Shown here piece after piece: positions 11,016-24,015 of a DNA stretch of 64,000 nt. Position 1 is the first letter of the stretch, and the number at the start of each line of letters is the position of its first letter. The DNA comes from Monosporascus cannonballus (taxonomy: Eukaryota; Ascomycota; Sordariomycetes; Xylariales), in NCBI GenBank assembly GCA_004154925.1, contig QJNS01000048.1, positions 186,001 to 250,000 of the forward strand, written 5' to 3'. The position numbers and the translations under genes were made by a program. The notes beneath the pieces were generated by a model. It was given only the letters and a program-made list of their open reading frames with translations. It was not told the origin of the DNA and searched no databases.

Positions 11016-11619
11016 AGTCCCAGGGATCCGTCAGATACAGTTGCTCTGGCTATGATGGGCGCGAAGGCCACGATCTCCTTAACACAATATTATGCTTTAA
11101 AGCACGATGTTCAAGTAAATACATTAGAAGGACCGTGTTAACGGTATTAATGATAGGATAAAGACTGTTGTTAAAATGCATATATATCATTATATTAAAA
11201 AGACTTATCAACGAAATTAATTATCTAGAATGAGATTCTCGTGATGGAAAGGTAATGGTTGTTATATTTAGCAAGCTAAGTTTGTAAAAAGAACTAAGGT
11301 GATACTCGAAACATTTTAATAACTGATTTTTATAGCACGTGCCAACTCCGTCAATTAGCAAAACGCTAATAAACTTGTTAATGCTGATTTCTTTATTATT
11401 TTAAGTTTCGTTTTAGTCGACTAATTTTTAACAAATAAGCTTCGGCTTTAATTAATCCTATTACTGTGTCAAGTAACTAAATTGCTACCGTTTTTTTAAT
11501 ATATATCTTGTAAATAGGTTAGGATAATAAAATATAATATATTTCTAAAAAAATCCAAAATTAATTAATTGAAATTGTGGTAAATCTATTAAACAATAAA
11601 AATTATTAAAGAATATTTA
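11016..11619. other. Transition from gene-rich to AT-rich DNA
   Basis: Composition changes within about 100 bp after the MFS stop codon, from a GC-rich coding region to A/T-dominated sequence. No gene and no complete repeat is seen before the first LTR at 11620. Confidence 0.7.
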
Positions 11620-11814
11620 TGTAAGATAATGGACAGCTGTAAGCTGGGGTAAGGTGATCTCCGACCAGTCGTAAAGCAGATTTCAACAAGTGAGTGTATT
11701 AGATTATTTCTATCTAGAGTTTCTTATTAGCTGCCAGATAGTTATTTGTATTAACGCGTAGGTCTGTAGCTAGTCGGATATTAGCCGCAGCCCCGTAAGA
11801 GCTGTATTGTTATA
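11620..11814 (-). repeat. 3' LTR of copy B
   Basis: 195 bp, TG...TA on the plus strand (the CA end mutated), matching the 206-bp family LTR with a small deletion. It is followed at 11815-11829 by the pyrimidine-rich complement of a polypurine tract, which places the element's 3' end here on the minus strand. Confidence 0.8.
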
Positions 11815-12189
11815 ATTATTTCCCTTTTTTAACGTATTAATCCTTAATAACATTAATAAATTAATATAATACGGTCGTCAATGAGGTTATATACGGTAGC
11901 TGAAAGTTTTTCATATGTAAATACGTAAGTTATGTTATATTAGATGCGGTTATCGTAATAATTAATCCGTATTGCATTAGGTAATTAATTATGTTCCGTT
12001 TAGTTTATTATTTCCATATAATTTTTAGCTTTAATTTATTTTTTTTTTTCGTTTTTTTAAGTTTTTATTTCCGTTCTCTTTACGGACGGTTTTCGTCCTA
12101 TTTTTATTCGTTATATTTATTTTTCCTAAACAGTTCTATGAAAAATGGTATTTTTATACCGGTAATAACTGGAAATTCTTTAAACGTTA

Positions 12190-12640
12190 TCTTTTAATTT
12201 CGACGATAAGCCGGACCTTAATCGCATTATAGGCGATAATAAGCCGTATTATGTTTACGTATTATAGCATTATTTCGATTACCGTATGGTATACGTTTAA
12301 GTTCCGAGCGTTTTAAATTATATTATGGCCAATTATTATTATAAGACTTTTCGTCCGGTAAATATTTATTTTTATTATTGTTAATATTGCCGTTTAATTT
12401 TTATTTAGATTTCGGTTGTTTTTAAAGACGTTATCTAGATTATCGCTTATTTTGCCATCGAAAACTAGGAATTAATCGACGAAATTGAGGCGGCTCGTAT
12501 TATAGATATCAAATTTGCGCGCAATAACGTATTTGCGATCGGTCGCCGAATTAACGTTTTTCGTAAGGTCGAATTTGCTTTTAAGGCGGCTATTATGAAA
12601 GAATATTATCTTTATTTACGTTAGAAATAGATTTCCGATC
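12190..12640 (+). pseudogene. Antisense intron-containing ORF in copy B (relic)
   Basis: Plus-strand frame opposite gag-pol, between the pol end and the 3' LTR of copy B. A first exon readable as NRIIGDNKPYYVYVL, FDYRMVYV and NYYYKTFRP ends at 12357. A 51-bp intron (12358-12408, GTAAAT...TTTAG) follows. The second exon starts at 12409 with SVVFKDV and contains ELIDEIEAARI and VFAIGRR. A few stops remain at likely former Gln codons. The same two-exon structure recurs in copies A and D. The protein is not recognised. Confidence 0.6.
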
Positions 12641-12763
12641 GTTCGTTATATTTGCAAAGATCTAGTTTTAATACCGTTTTATAAGTTTGCAATTTTAGAT
12701 TATCTTTGTAAATATCCTAATTTTTTCTTATTATTTTGCGGTTAATTTCCGATTAGACGTAAT

Positions 12764-12969
12764 TGTAAGATAATGGACAGCTGTGAGCTGAGTAAGGTGA
12801 TTTCCGACCAGTCGTAGAGCAGATTCCAAGAAGTGAATATATTAGGTTATTTCCATCTGGCATTTCTTATTAGCTGCCAGATAATAAATTTATATTAATA
12901 AATGGGTCGGTAGCTGATTAATAGCTAATTGGTTATTAGTCTTATCCTTATAGAGATTATATTTTTATA
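12764..12969 (-). repeat. 3' LTR of copy A
   Basis: 206 bp, beginning TGTAAGATAATGG on the plus strand. The opposite end is mutated from CACA to TATA. It pairs with the LTR at 19911-20116. Confidence 0.88.
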
Positions 12970-13379
12970 ATTACTTCCCTTTTTTAAGCGATTAATCCTT
13001 AACAGTATTATTATTAATATGATATAACGTACTTTATAAATCTGGTTGCGTATATTTGCCGATAATTTACCGTTATATTATGTTGTAAATAGTTATCGTA
13101 GTAATTAATGCGTATTACGTGACGTAATTAATTATGTTTTGCTTAATTTTTTATTATAATCCGTTTTTAAATTTTCTTTATTTATTTTTTTTTCCTTTTC
13201 GCGTTTATATTTTTATTTTTTCTGTATAGGTATTTTATTTGGTCTCTCGTTTTTTTCATTTTCATTTCGTTTTTTCCGATTGTTTTACGTATTATTTCTG
13301 TTCGCCATATTTTTTTTCCAAAGAAATTCTAAGAAAAGTGATATTTTAATATTAAGAAAAACCGGGATTTTTTCGAACA

Positions 13380-13860
13380 TTATTCCCTTAGCGCCGATAA
13401 CGAGATAAACATTAATCGTATTACGGGCGGTAATAAACCGTATTATATTTACGTAATATAACGTTATTTTGATTACCGTATAATTTACGTTTAAATTTTA
13501 AACGTTTTAAATTACGTTATAATTAATTATTATTATAAAAACTTTTGCGTAATAAATAATTATTTTTAATATTATTAATATCATTATTTAATTTCCGTTT
13601 AGATGTCGATCGTTTTTAAAAATACCGCTTAAACGGTCTTTTAGTTCGGCACCGAAAATTACGAGTTAATCGACGAATTCGAAAAAGCTGGTATTACGGA
13701 TACCTAATATAAACGTTCCGACGTAATTGCGGTCGGTCGTCGACTTGACGTCCTTTTCAAAATCGAATTTACTTTTAACGTAATAATTATTAAAAAATAT
13801 TGTTTTCTTAATATAACGAAAATCGATTTCCAATTATTTATTATAATTACGAAAGTTTAA
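13380..13860 (+). pseudogene. Antisense intron-containing ORF in copy A (relic)
   Basis: Plus-strand frame opposite gag-pol. The first exon shows NRITGGNKPYYIYVI and NYYYKNFC. The intron is 13549-13602 (GTAATA...TTTAG). The second exon begins at 13603 with MSIVFKN and continues with FGTENYELIDEFEKAGI and RSDVIAVGRRLDVLFK, then KKYCFLN. Splice sites and phase 0 agree with copies B and D. TAA/TAG interruptions fall where Gln or Trp is expected. No protein family is recognised. Confidence 0.62.
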
Positions 13861-15540
13861 TTTTAATATTATTTTATAAATTTATAAATTTAAATCTTTT
13901 TTACAAATATTACGGTTTTTTATTATTCCGCAATTAATTTCCGATTAAGCGTAATCTTAAAATATTTTTATAAATAAGGTAATTTTCGAAAAGTGTTATA
14001 CCGTTATGCTCCTTATTTAAAAATACTTTCCGCCGGTTTTTTAATGTTTTATCAAAATTTTAATACTTATTAATAACTATAATTAAAAACTAAAATTACC
14101 CGGCAAAGTTATTATTAAACCCAAATATATTAAATATTTTAAAAACGGCGGTTTATTTCCGATTTATAATAAATTATGTTCCGATTACTTAGTCCTTATT
14201 TTTCGTAAAAAATCATACGTTTTTAAGTTCTTTCCGGGTTGTATGCCTAATAAATTTCATAAACGTACCCACTTTTTGTTATTATATATTTTAGGATTAT
14301 TTTCCGATATTCCTATATTAATTTCCTTAATACGTTTATTAAGAATTAATTAACGCAAAATTTAATAATTAAGCGCAAAATATTTTTTCGCAATAAAACT
14401 TTAATTCTTTTTATATTGTTTATAAATTTCCGATTAATATATAATAAGGTAATTATTTGTTAAAAGTTTAAAAGTAATTATATAATTAAGTAATATTTTA
14501 ATATTAATATATTAATTTTACTTAAAATTATTTTTTATTATTTTTATAATTATTAGGCGATTAATTTTTAATTAAAGTATTATTATTTTATAGTTTTTAA
14601 GTTATTTTATTTCCTATATACGTATTTAATTTTTTTTTCGTAACGTTATATTATTTTAAACGTATATTTAAAATATTTTTAAAACTTTTACGTATTATAT
14701 TCGGCGAGCTAATTTCTTTATTTAATTAGATATTTACGTTATCTCCAGTTTTTTCGGTAACGGTTAATATCTTTTATTACTTATTTTTCTTATTTTTCTA
14801 TTAGGTTCGGTAATATTATCTGGACGTCGCCCGGTTCCCGATTATGTTACGGTTTTAGCAAAAATATTGAAAATATATTATATATCCGTTAATATTTAAT
14901 AAAAAAGTTATTTTGTACGTTTAAAAACTTATTCGTTTTTTAATTATAACCCGGATATAAATAAGTATAAATTCTTTATTTTTGAATTTAAAGTTTTTAA
15001 ATAATAAATTTACCTATTATCCTAATTAAAATTCTATAGGTATATAATATTAATTATAATTTGTTTTGGGCTGTTACTGTTTTTTTAATATTCGTACCTT
15101 ATTTAACGAATAACCGTTATTTTTTCGAAACGTTCCTTAATTCCTTATATTTATCCTGTAAACCTTTATAAAAAATATTTTATTATCTTTAAATAATACC
15201 CATATAAAGTTTCGAACGGAAAGTAACCGGTAAACCCGTTCCGTATATTATTATATACGAATTCCGTATTTCGTAATAACTTTATTTAATTATTTTAATA
15301 CTTATTAACGTAATTACAGAAATAATATTTTAAGACTTAATAAATACGTTCCGTTTATTTATCGGTTTACGAATAATAAACGGTTAATATTTGCCGCTTT
15401 ATTTTTCGTTTTTTATAATAATTTGCCTAAAATTAATTGGTTAATAATTTATTTTTATCGTTAATAATTCCGGTTAATATATTAAATTTATATTTAACCT
15501 TATCGTAAAATAATTAGGATAATTCGATTCCGGTTAAAAT

Positions 15541-15660
15541 TTTAATTATAAAAATAAATAATTTTAATTTCGTATAGCGGTCGACGATTACCAGAATTAT
15601 ATCGTACTTTAACCTATTTAAATTTAAGCTTTTAAAAAATCCCGTAATAAAATTTAAGGA
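15541..15660 (-). pseudogene. Integrase core relic of copy A
   Basis: The minus-strand frame reads LNFITGFFKSLNLNRLKYD and then IILVIVDRYTKLKL, matching the first catalytic Asp region of Ty3/gypsy integrases (VDR, Asp retained). The homologous segments in copy C (25535-25768, plus) and copy B (29190-29310, minus) align position by position. Confidence 0.8.
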
Positions 15661-17589
15661 GATTTTTTAAAAAAGTTACTTAAATAACGATAAAAGTTAT
15701 AATTGTTTATATGGTTTATAACGTAGCTTTATTATGCTCTAATAATTCGGATATTATTTGGTATATTTTCGAATATCGTTTACCATATTTTCCTAATAAA
15801 ACTTTTTAATTATTAGTTTTAATATACGGATATATCTTATATATCCTGTTTTTAAATTATTATGGTATTAATAAATTAGTTATTTTCGTAAAACGCCTTA
15901 CGACGGGATTATAAATTTATCTTAATAATATAAAATTTTATTTAAATCCAAAAAATATTTTTTTTATTTTAATTTAACGTTTAATTATTCGTATTAATTT
16001 CATAATATTTAAATGTTTAATTTATAATTTTTAAATCTAAACATAAAACTATCGGAAAAATTTCGGCTAAAATACCGTTTCGTTTTTGGCCAATTTCTTC
16101 GCCAAAAAACGTAAAACGTATTACTTATAAATAATAACTTTAGTATTAATTTCGTTTTTCTTAAACTTCTCGAAATCCGATTATAATACGGTTATAATTT
16201 GTAATTATTATTATTTAACCGCTAATTATATTACGATTATAATTTGTATTTATATTATTATTTATAAATAATAAGTTCGGTAAATATATAAGTCGTTATT
16301 TTTTTCGAAATCTTTTATAACCGGATAATAATTATTCAAATTTTTACAATCTGAAATTTATTTAAAAATTTGCAGTAAACCAATTTTACATTAATTTTAT
16401 GAAGGCTTTTGCCTTTTTATAATGCTTTAAATTGCGCTATATATTTATAACTATTTTCCGTACGTTTTTCGGCATATTATTCGTAAGTCCGAATTTTTTA
16501 AATAACATAAGAATTACGTTTTTATATGCGTTTTCCCTTAATATATAATCCGGGCGTTTAAATAATTTATCCGCCGAGTTAGCGGCGTCTGGTCGGTATT
16601 AGATTTCAAAATTAAATTATGTAAAATAATAAATTTATCGGGTTAAATCTTTTAAGGTTACGCGCCGGCGTTTCTATTATATGTTTTAGTATCATATAAT
16701 TAATAAATATTACAATTTTCTTTCCGTATTTTCACAATATTACCCTTAATATTTTATGTTTTTTATAATTATTAATAATTTTATTACTTTAAAATTTATT
16801 GCTTTTTGGTTAAATTTAATTTTCGCAACTAATATAATACTAAGCGTTAATATTTTCTGTATTTTAATAAAAATATCCTTAATATAGCTTTTTATTAAAA
16901 CGTTTATTTTAACCTTGGTATTTTGGCATTATTTTAATATCGGAAAATAATTACTGACTAAAAGGCATTTTTAAGCTTTAAAACGCCCTTTTAACTTTTT
17001 CGGATTATCCAAATATTATTACTTTACTTTTATCTTACCTCTTTCTTGAACACTTAATAATAAATTTAATAATACGCGAATAATAAGCGATAAACCTTCG
17101 ATAAAAATTCGCAAATCTCAAAAATACTTAAATATTATAAATAGATTCTAGCTTTAGTTACGTTTTAATAATATTAACCCGTCGTCGGTCTATTTCTAAA
17201 CCGTTAATATTAATTATAAATTTTAAAAATTTTAACCCTTTTTTAACGAATTCGCATTTGGACGTTTTATCAAATAATTAATATTATAATAACCGTTCGT
17301 AAACCAGCTGGAAACATTTCGCATTATATTTTTCGTTATCCGAATAAATATTTATATTATTTAAATATATTATATAGATAATTAATTAACTTAATTAATA
17401 CCTTATGCATATAAACTAAAAACGTAATTAACGCGTTAATAAAGTCAAATAATATAACCGTATATTCGAATTATCTATATTACGTTCGGAAAATAATTTT
17501 TATTTACCGCTTTTTTTTAATTTTAATACGGTAATAAACATTTTTAAAATAAATTTTCGAAAGTATTTTAATTAATCTTAGGCGATCTA

Positions 17590-17760
17590 TTACTTTTAAA
17601 ATTAAAAGTAAAAAGTATTAATTTTTTATCGTTACCCAATTTAACCCCTTATAATCGATATATAATCGGAAACTGCCGTCCTTTTTAAATATAAATAATA
17701 TTAATATCTTCACATTTGTTATCGAATTATACATCCGGCCTATTTTGAGGTTATTTCGAA
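17590..17760 (-). pseudogene. Reverse transcriptase N-terminal relic of copy A
   Basis: The minus-strand frame reads MYNSITN, then FIFKKDGSFRLYIDYKGLN and WVTIKN. This is the KKDGS..R..DYR.LN block that opens the gypsy reverse-transcriptase domain. Confidence 0.78.
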
Positions 17761-19910
17761 TATATTTTTCGAATACTTTTTAAGCTTCCGAAATAAGGTA
17801 AATTAAGCCAAATAAAGGCGTTTTCCTTAAGATTAAATTTATTATATATTTTACCATTAACAATTAAAAACTTTGTTCCCTATTTCTTTAAAATATATTT
17901 GCCGGAAATTTTTTAAATATGTAAAGAAATTAATTATCCCTTATTCCTATTATTTTCCAAATTCCGGAATATTCAATTTTTTTAATTAAACTTATTAAGT
18001 TAACGGTATAAATTCATTTATCGAAAAACGTTAAATTTATAATTTCTTCTTTATTAACCTTTTATAATAAGCCGTATAATTATTAATATATAATTATATT
18101 TAATAAAACCATTAATTTACCTATTCCGAGGTTAATTAATAAGAAATTAGGCGTTTTCCGATTATAACGTATTACAAAATAAATTTACTTAAATTTTCGT
18201 TCGTTCCCGTTATTATTTATTATATTAACCAAAATTTCGTAAACCCCATAATATTTAACATATATGTCGTTAACGCTAATAAATCTTAAAATATTTATGA
18301 AAATTAATTCAAAGTTAAATATTTTTATTAATATTTTACTTATAATATTTATTTATGTTCCGGTATCTATATTTATTTATATTACCATATCCCCCGTATT
18401 TCTTTTAATAAATGCCTTTTTTTAAAGGGTGGTTTTATTTTAACCGTTTTATAATTATTAGCTGAAATAAATTACATATATATATTTATTTCCGTTTCTT
18501 TTTTAGGTTTACGTTTAAGAATTAATTTTATTTATCGTTATATATTATAACGTTTTATATACTTTTCGGAAATTTATTTCCGTATAACCGGGATAACAAA
18601 TTTTTCGTATCCCTTTTGGATTTATAATTTACATTTTTATAACTTGCCTTCCCATAATTGTAATATTTAAATAAGCCTTTATAAAAATTAAAGATATTAA
18701 ATCGTACGGATTTAGTCCGATCGGAATTAAACCGGCAATTATTGGCTTTTTAAATATGAAAACACCCGTAATCCTTATTGCTTTTATACGGTATTTTTAA
18801 TTTATTTTGGAAATCTTTTTCCCGAAAATGTTAAAATAAGATTATTTATCCTTATTGATACTTTTAATAAAAAAAATCGGTTTTCTTTTACCTTTTTCCA
18901 AGCGTTCTAATAACATCTTATCTTATTTGTCATTTTATCAATTTATTCCAGCTTAACGTTTTTTTGCAATAAAATACTTTATAACATTAATATTAATTTA
19001 TAAAAATAATTAAAAATAAAACGCTTATTATTCCGATCGTTTTCCGGATTAAAAGCGTCGATAAATTTTATTTTATAAACCAAAACCTTTTATTTAATAT
19101 AAAAGTCCAACAGTAATTAATCGGATCGTTATCGTAATTCCATAAATTATTCTTTATATTCCCTATTAAAAAAGTTAAGATTTACGTAACCTTTCCTAAT
19201 AAAAATTCATAAATCTTGTATTTTCAATTTTTTTCGTAATTAAAATAATTAAACGTAATATAATATAATTACTAAACGTTCGTAATAAAAACGTCCATAT
19301 AGCCCATAACCCATTAAATGTAAATAAAGGTATTTCGTTTTAACTTTTCGGCGTAAATTTCCGTAACAACTTTTATTTAATTTCTTTTAATTAATATACG
19401 TTCGGAAGATTTCGGGTAATTATAACGCGGTATTCGTTTATGGACTTTGAGTTTTTATAACGATATTATAATTAATTTATAAAGTTTTGCTTTTTTAATT
19501 TATGTTATTACTTATTATTCGGCCAACTATCGGAATAATTCCGAATATTGGGCGTTTTATTAACGAGTAATTTCCAAAATCTAATTATTGTTAAAAGGTT
19601 TAACTTTTTTTTGTTTTAAATTCCGGGACGTAATTGTTATATTATACCAATTTTTTAACCGTTTAATTAACGGTTATTAGGATATATCTCTATCATATAT
19701 ATAAAAAGATTTAAAATTTCGAAAACTATGGTTTTTTGCCCGTTAAAGCTCTATTATAGGCTTTTTCGCCTATTCCCGTATTATAATCGATTGTTCGTTA
19801 ATTGGGTTCCGATCGGCGGTCTTTTCGACTAATATTTTACGTTCGTTTTGCAGTCGGCGAACTTTACTTTTAATAATTATCGTATTACTTTTTATAATAT
19901 ATGGAAAAAT

Positions 19911-20116
19911 TATAAAATAATGGATAACTATAAGCTAAATAAGGTAATTTCCGACTAATCGTAAAGCAGATTCCAAGAAATAAATGTATTAGGTTATTTC
20001 CATCTGGCGTTTCCTATTAGCTGCTAGATGATGGATTTATATTAATAAGTGGGTCGGTGGCTAATCGGTGGCTGGTCGGCTACCAGCCTTATCCTTATAA
20101 GGGCTGTATTCTTATA
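19911..20116 (-). repeat. 5' LTR of copy A
   Basis: 206 bp, partner of 12764-12969, followed by the target duplication GTAAT at 20117-20121. On the coding strand it reads into the gag start region near 19880. Confidence 0.88.
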
Positions 20117-20646
20117 GTAATTTTATAGTACTTTTATAAAAAGGAAAATTTTCGAAAGTCGTTATACTTTTATATTCCTTATTTACGAATATTCTTTATC
20201 TGTTTTCCGATATTTTGACGAAGCCTTAATATCTAATAATAACTATAATTAAAAAAAGCTTTTGCCCAGCAAAGCCGTTATTAATCCAATGTACCTTAAA
20301 TGCTTTAAAGGTGGTAACTTATTTCCGATTATCAATCGATAATACTTCGGTTATTTGGCCCTTATTTTTCGTAAGAAATAGGACGTTTCCAAATTTCTTC
20401 CAGATTTTATATCTAACAAAATTAATAAACGCACCCGTTTTTTCACGTCGTATATTTTTCGATCTTTTTCCGATATTCCTATATTAATTTCTTTAAGACG
20501 TTTAGTAAAATGCTAATTAATATAAGGTTTAATAATTAAATACGAAATTATATTTGCGAAATAAAAGGTCGATTTCTTTTGCGTTGCTTATTGGTTTCTG
20601 CTCGCTTTTTATTTTGTTTGCGATTGAATTATGGTTATTTTATTAA

Positions 20647-20852
20647 TGTAAGATAATGTACAGCCGTAAGCTAGGTAAGGTGATCTCCGACTAGTCGCAA
20701 AGCGCATTCCAAGAAGTAAATGTATTAGGTTATTTCTATCCGGCGTTTCCCATTAGCTGCTAGATGATGGATTTATATTAGTAAGTGGGTCGGTGGCTGA
20801 TCGGTGGCTGGTCGGCTACCAGCCTCATTTTTATAGGGGCTGTATTCTCACA
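20647..20852 (-). mobile_element. Solo LTR of the gypsy family
   Basis: 206 bp, TGTAAG...CTCACA with both TG and CA ends intact, flanked by the perfect 5-bp duplication ATTAA (20642-20646 and 20853-20857). It lies in a piece of copy B. It is among the least RIP-mutated LTRs, with internal CGGTGGCTG repeats still readable. It represents an insertion followed by LTR-LTR recombination. Confidence 0.9.
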
Positions 20853-21042
20853 ATTAATCGATATTCGATTAGCATACAATAAGACAACTATTTACCAAAA
20901 GCTATAAAGTAATTATATAATTATTATTTTATGTAAAATATATTGATTTTGCTTAAATTTATTTTTTATAATTTTATATTTATTAAACGGCCGGTTTTAG
21001 ATAAATATTTTTTTTATAACCTTCAAATCGTTTTATTTTTTT

Positions 21043-21248
21043 TATAAGAATACAGCCCTTATTAGGGTAATGACGGTAGCCGACCGGCTATCGATCAGCC
21101 ACCGACCCACTTACTAATATAAATCCACTATCTGGCAGCTAATAGGCAACGCCAGATGGAAATAACATAATATATTTACTTTTTAAAATTTATTTTGCGA
21201 TTAGTCGGAAATTACCTTATTTAACTTATAATTATTTATTATCTTATA
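21043..21248 (+). repeat. 5' LTR of copy C
   Basis: 206 bp in the orientation opposite to copies A and B. The ends are mutated to TATAAG...CTTATA. It contains ACTTACTAATATAAATCC, whose TATAAA-like part is a candidate LTR promoter. Confidence 0.82.
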
Positions 21249-23624
21249 ATTTTTATTATTTTTATTATAAAAAGTAACGGGATAATTATCAGAAACAAAA
21301 TTCGCGAACTGCAAAGTTAACCTAAGTTATTAGTTAAAAAGATCGCCCATCGTAACCTAATTAAGAAACGATCGATTACGGTACGGAAATAGGCGAAAGA
21401 ATTTATAACAAAACCTTAACGGATAAACAATTATGGTTTCCGAGATCCCGAATTATCTTATATATATAATAAGGATACATTTTGATAACCGTTAATTAAA
21501 TAATCGGAAAATAAACATATTATAATAACCGTATTTCGGAATTTAAAACAAAAAAAGGTTAAGCCTCTTAATAATAATTAGATTTTGAAAATTATTTGTT
21601 AATAAAATAAATAATATTAGGAATTATTTCGATAATTCGTTAAATAGTAAATAATAACATAAGTTAATAAAGCAAAATTTTATAAGTTAATTACGATATT
21701 ATCGCAAAAGCTTAGAGGCGATAAACGAATATTGCGTTATAATTATCTGAAGTTTTCTAAATATATATTGATTAAAAAAAGACTAAATAAAGATTATGAC
21801 GGAAATTTATGCCGAAAAACCAAAGCGAAATACCTTTATTCATATTTCACAAGCTATAAATTATATGGACGTTCTTATTACGAACGTTTAGCGATTATAT
21901 CGTATTAAGCTTAGTTATTTTAATTACGAAAAGAACATTAAAAATAAAAGGTTTATAAACTTTTATTAAAACAGGTTACGTAAATGCTAATCTTTTCGAT
22001 AAAAATATATGGAATAATTTATGGAATTATAAAAACCATTTAATTAATTATTGTCAAGTTTTTACGTTAAATAAAGGTTCTTAATTTACAAAATAAAATT
22101 TATAGATGTTTTTAATTTAATAAAATAATTAAAATAATAAACGTTTTATTTTTAATTATTTTTACTAATTAATAATAAGGTAACGAAAAATATTATTATA
22201 AACAAACGTTAACATAAAATATATTAATAACGTAATAAATAAAATAAAACGTTATCAGAATGCATAAAAAAGGCAAAAGAAAAATTAATTACTTCCCGTT
22301 AGAAATATTAATAAAAATAAACGATCTTATTTTAATATTTTTAAGAAACAAATCTAAAAATAAATTAAAGGCGCCGGGTAAAAATAATAAAAATTACAAA
22401 TGTTTTTATATTTAAAAGGTAAATAATTGACAATTTAATATTGATTGGAATAAATCCGTATAACTTAATATTTTTCATTTTTATAAAGGTTTATTTAAAT
22501 ATTATAATTATGGAAAGTGAAATTATGAAAATGAAAATTATAAAATTAAAAAAGATACGAAAACTTTGATATCTCGGCTATACGAAAATTAACCTCCGAA
22601 AACCGTATAAAACGTTATAATATATAATGATAAATTAGATTAAACGCTAAACGTAAATTCAAAAAATAGCAGGAATAAATATATATATTTAATCTACTTC
22701 GGCTAATAATTATAGGATAATTAAAATAAAACCGCTTTTTAAAAAGAAAGTATTTATTATAAGAAATAGAGGTAATATCATTTTATAAATAAATATGAAT
22801 ATCAGAGCATAAATAAATACCGTAAATAGAAGATTAGCGAGCAAATTTAACCTTTAATTAGCTTCCGTATATATTCCGGGCCTTATCTGCGTTAATAACG
22901 CGTATATCAAATATTATAAGGTTTACGAAATTTTTATTAATATATTAAATAATAATGGGAATAAACGAGAATTTAAGCAAATTTATTTTGTAATATGCCG
23001 TAATCGGAAAGCGTCCGATTTCTGTTTATTTAGATTAAAGCTAAATAAATTAAACGTTTTATTAAATATAATTATATATTAATAGTTATATGGATTATTA
23101 TAAAAGATTAATAAGTAGGTAATCGTAAATTGAAAGTTTTTCGATAAGCAAATTTATATTATTAACTTAATAAATTTAGCCGAAAAGTTAAAAATCTCGC
23201 AATTGGAGAAATTATAAATATAAGGGATAACCCTTTTTCTTATATATTTAAAGAATATCCGGCTAATATATTCCGAACAGGTAACGAAAGAAATAATTTA
23301 ATTATTGGCAGCAAAATATAGAATAAATTTGATTCTCAGGAAGATGTTATTATTTAAACTAATTTACCTTATTTCGCAAGCTTAAAAAAAGATATTTGAA
23401 AAATATATCCCAAAAAACCTAAAAATAAGCCGGATACGTTATTCGAAAACGGGTGTAAAAGTATTAATATTATTCGTATTTACAAAGGAGGTGATTTTTA
23501 ATTATGCGTCAACTTTAAAGGGCTAAATCGAATAATAATAAAAATTTAATACGTTTTATTTTTATGTTTAAAAATAATAAATTATTTAATGTTAATTATC
23601 ACATTTTCGAAAATTAATTTTAAG

Positions 23625-24015
23625 GATATTTATTACCGTATTAAGATTAAAAAAGCGATTAATAAAAAAAATGTTTTTCGAAGGCGGTACGGATAATTTA
23701 AATATACGGTTATGTTATTTAACTTCATTAATGCGTAAATTATATTTTAAATTTATATATATGATGTGTTAATTAGATTTATTAATTATATATACGTAAT
23801 ATATTTAAATTATATAATTATTTATTCGGATAACGAAATAAATATACGAAATATCTTTAATTAATTTACAAACGGTTATTATAATATTAATTATTTGCTA
23901 AAATATTTAAATATGAATCTTTCTAAAAAAATTTGTATAGGAGTTATAATTAATACTTACGGCTTAAAGATAAATTGCCAACAGGTCGATATTATTAAAG
24001 CATGGCCAAAAATAA
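23625..24015 (+). pseudogene. Reverse transcriptase relic of copy C
   Basis: The plus-strand frame reads DIYYRIKIKK, then RYG*FKYTVM, IYIYDVLI, YLNY and IIIYSDNEINIRNIF, followed by KINCQQVDIIKAWPK. This is the RT palm through the catalytic YLDD box, which has decayed to YLNY at 23802-23813, and the start of the connection region. In-frame TAA codons replace expected Gln codons (for example RYGQF). It cannot encode an active polymerase. Confidence 0.85.

Larger units (their letters stand above)
12764..20116 (-). mobile_element. Ty3/gypsy retrotransposon copy A (complete, RIP-dead)
   Basis: A 7353-bp element with LTRs 12764-12969 (3') and 19911-20116 (5'), flanked by the identical 5-bp duplication GTAAT (12759-12763 and 20117-20121). 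Coding is on the minus strand. The gag start region lies near 19880, with an ATA where the ATG should be. A reverse-transcriptase segment reading KKDGS and LYIDYKGLNWVTIKN lies near 17600-17740. An integrase segment with KYDIILVIVDR lies near 15541-15660. A polypurine tract abuts the 3' LTR. Many stop codons lie at former Gln/Trp positions. It sits inside the 3' part of copy B. Confidence 0.88.
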
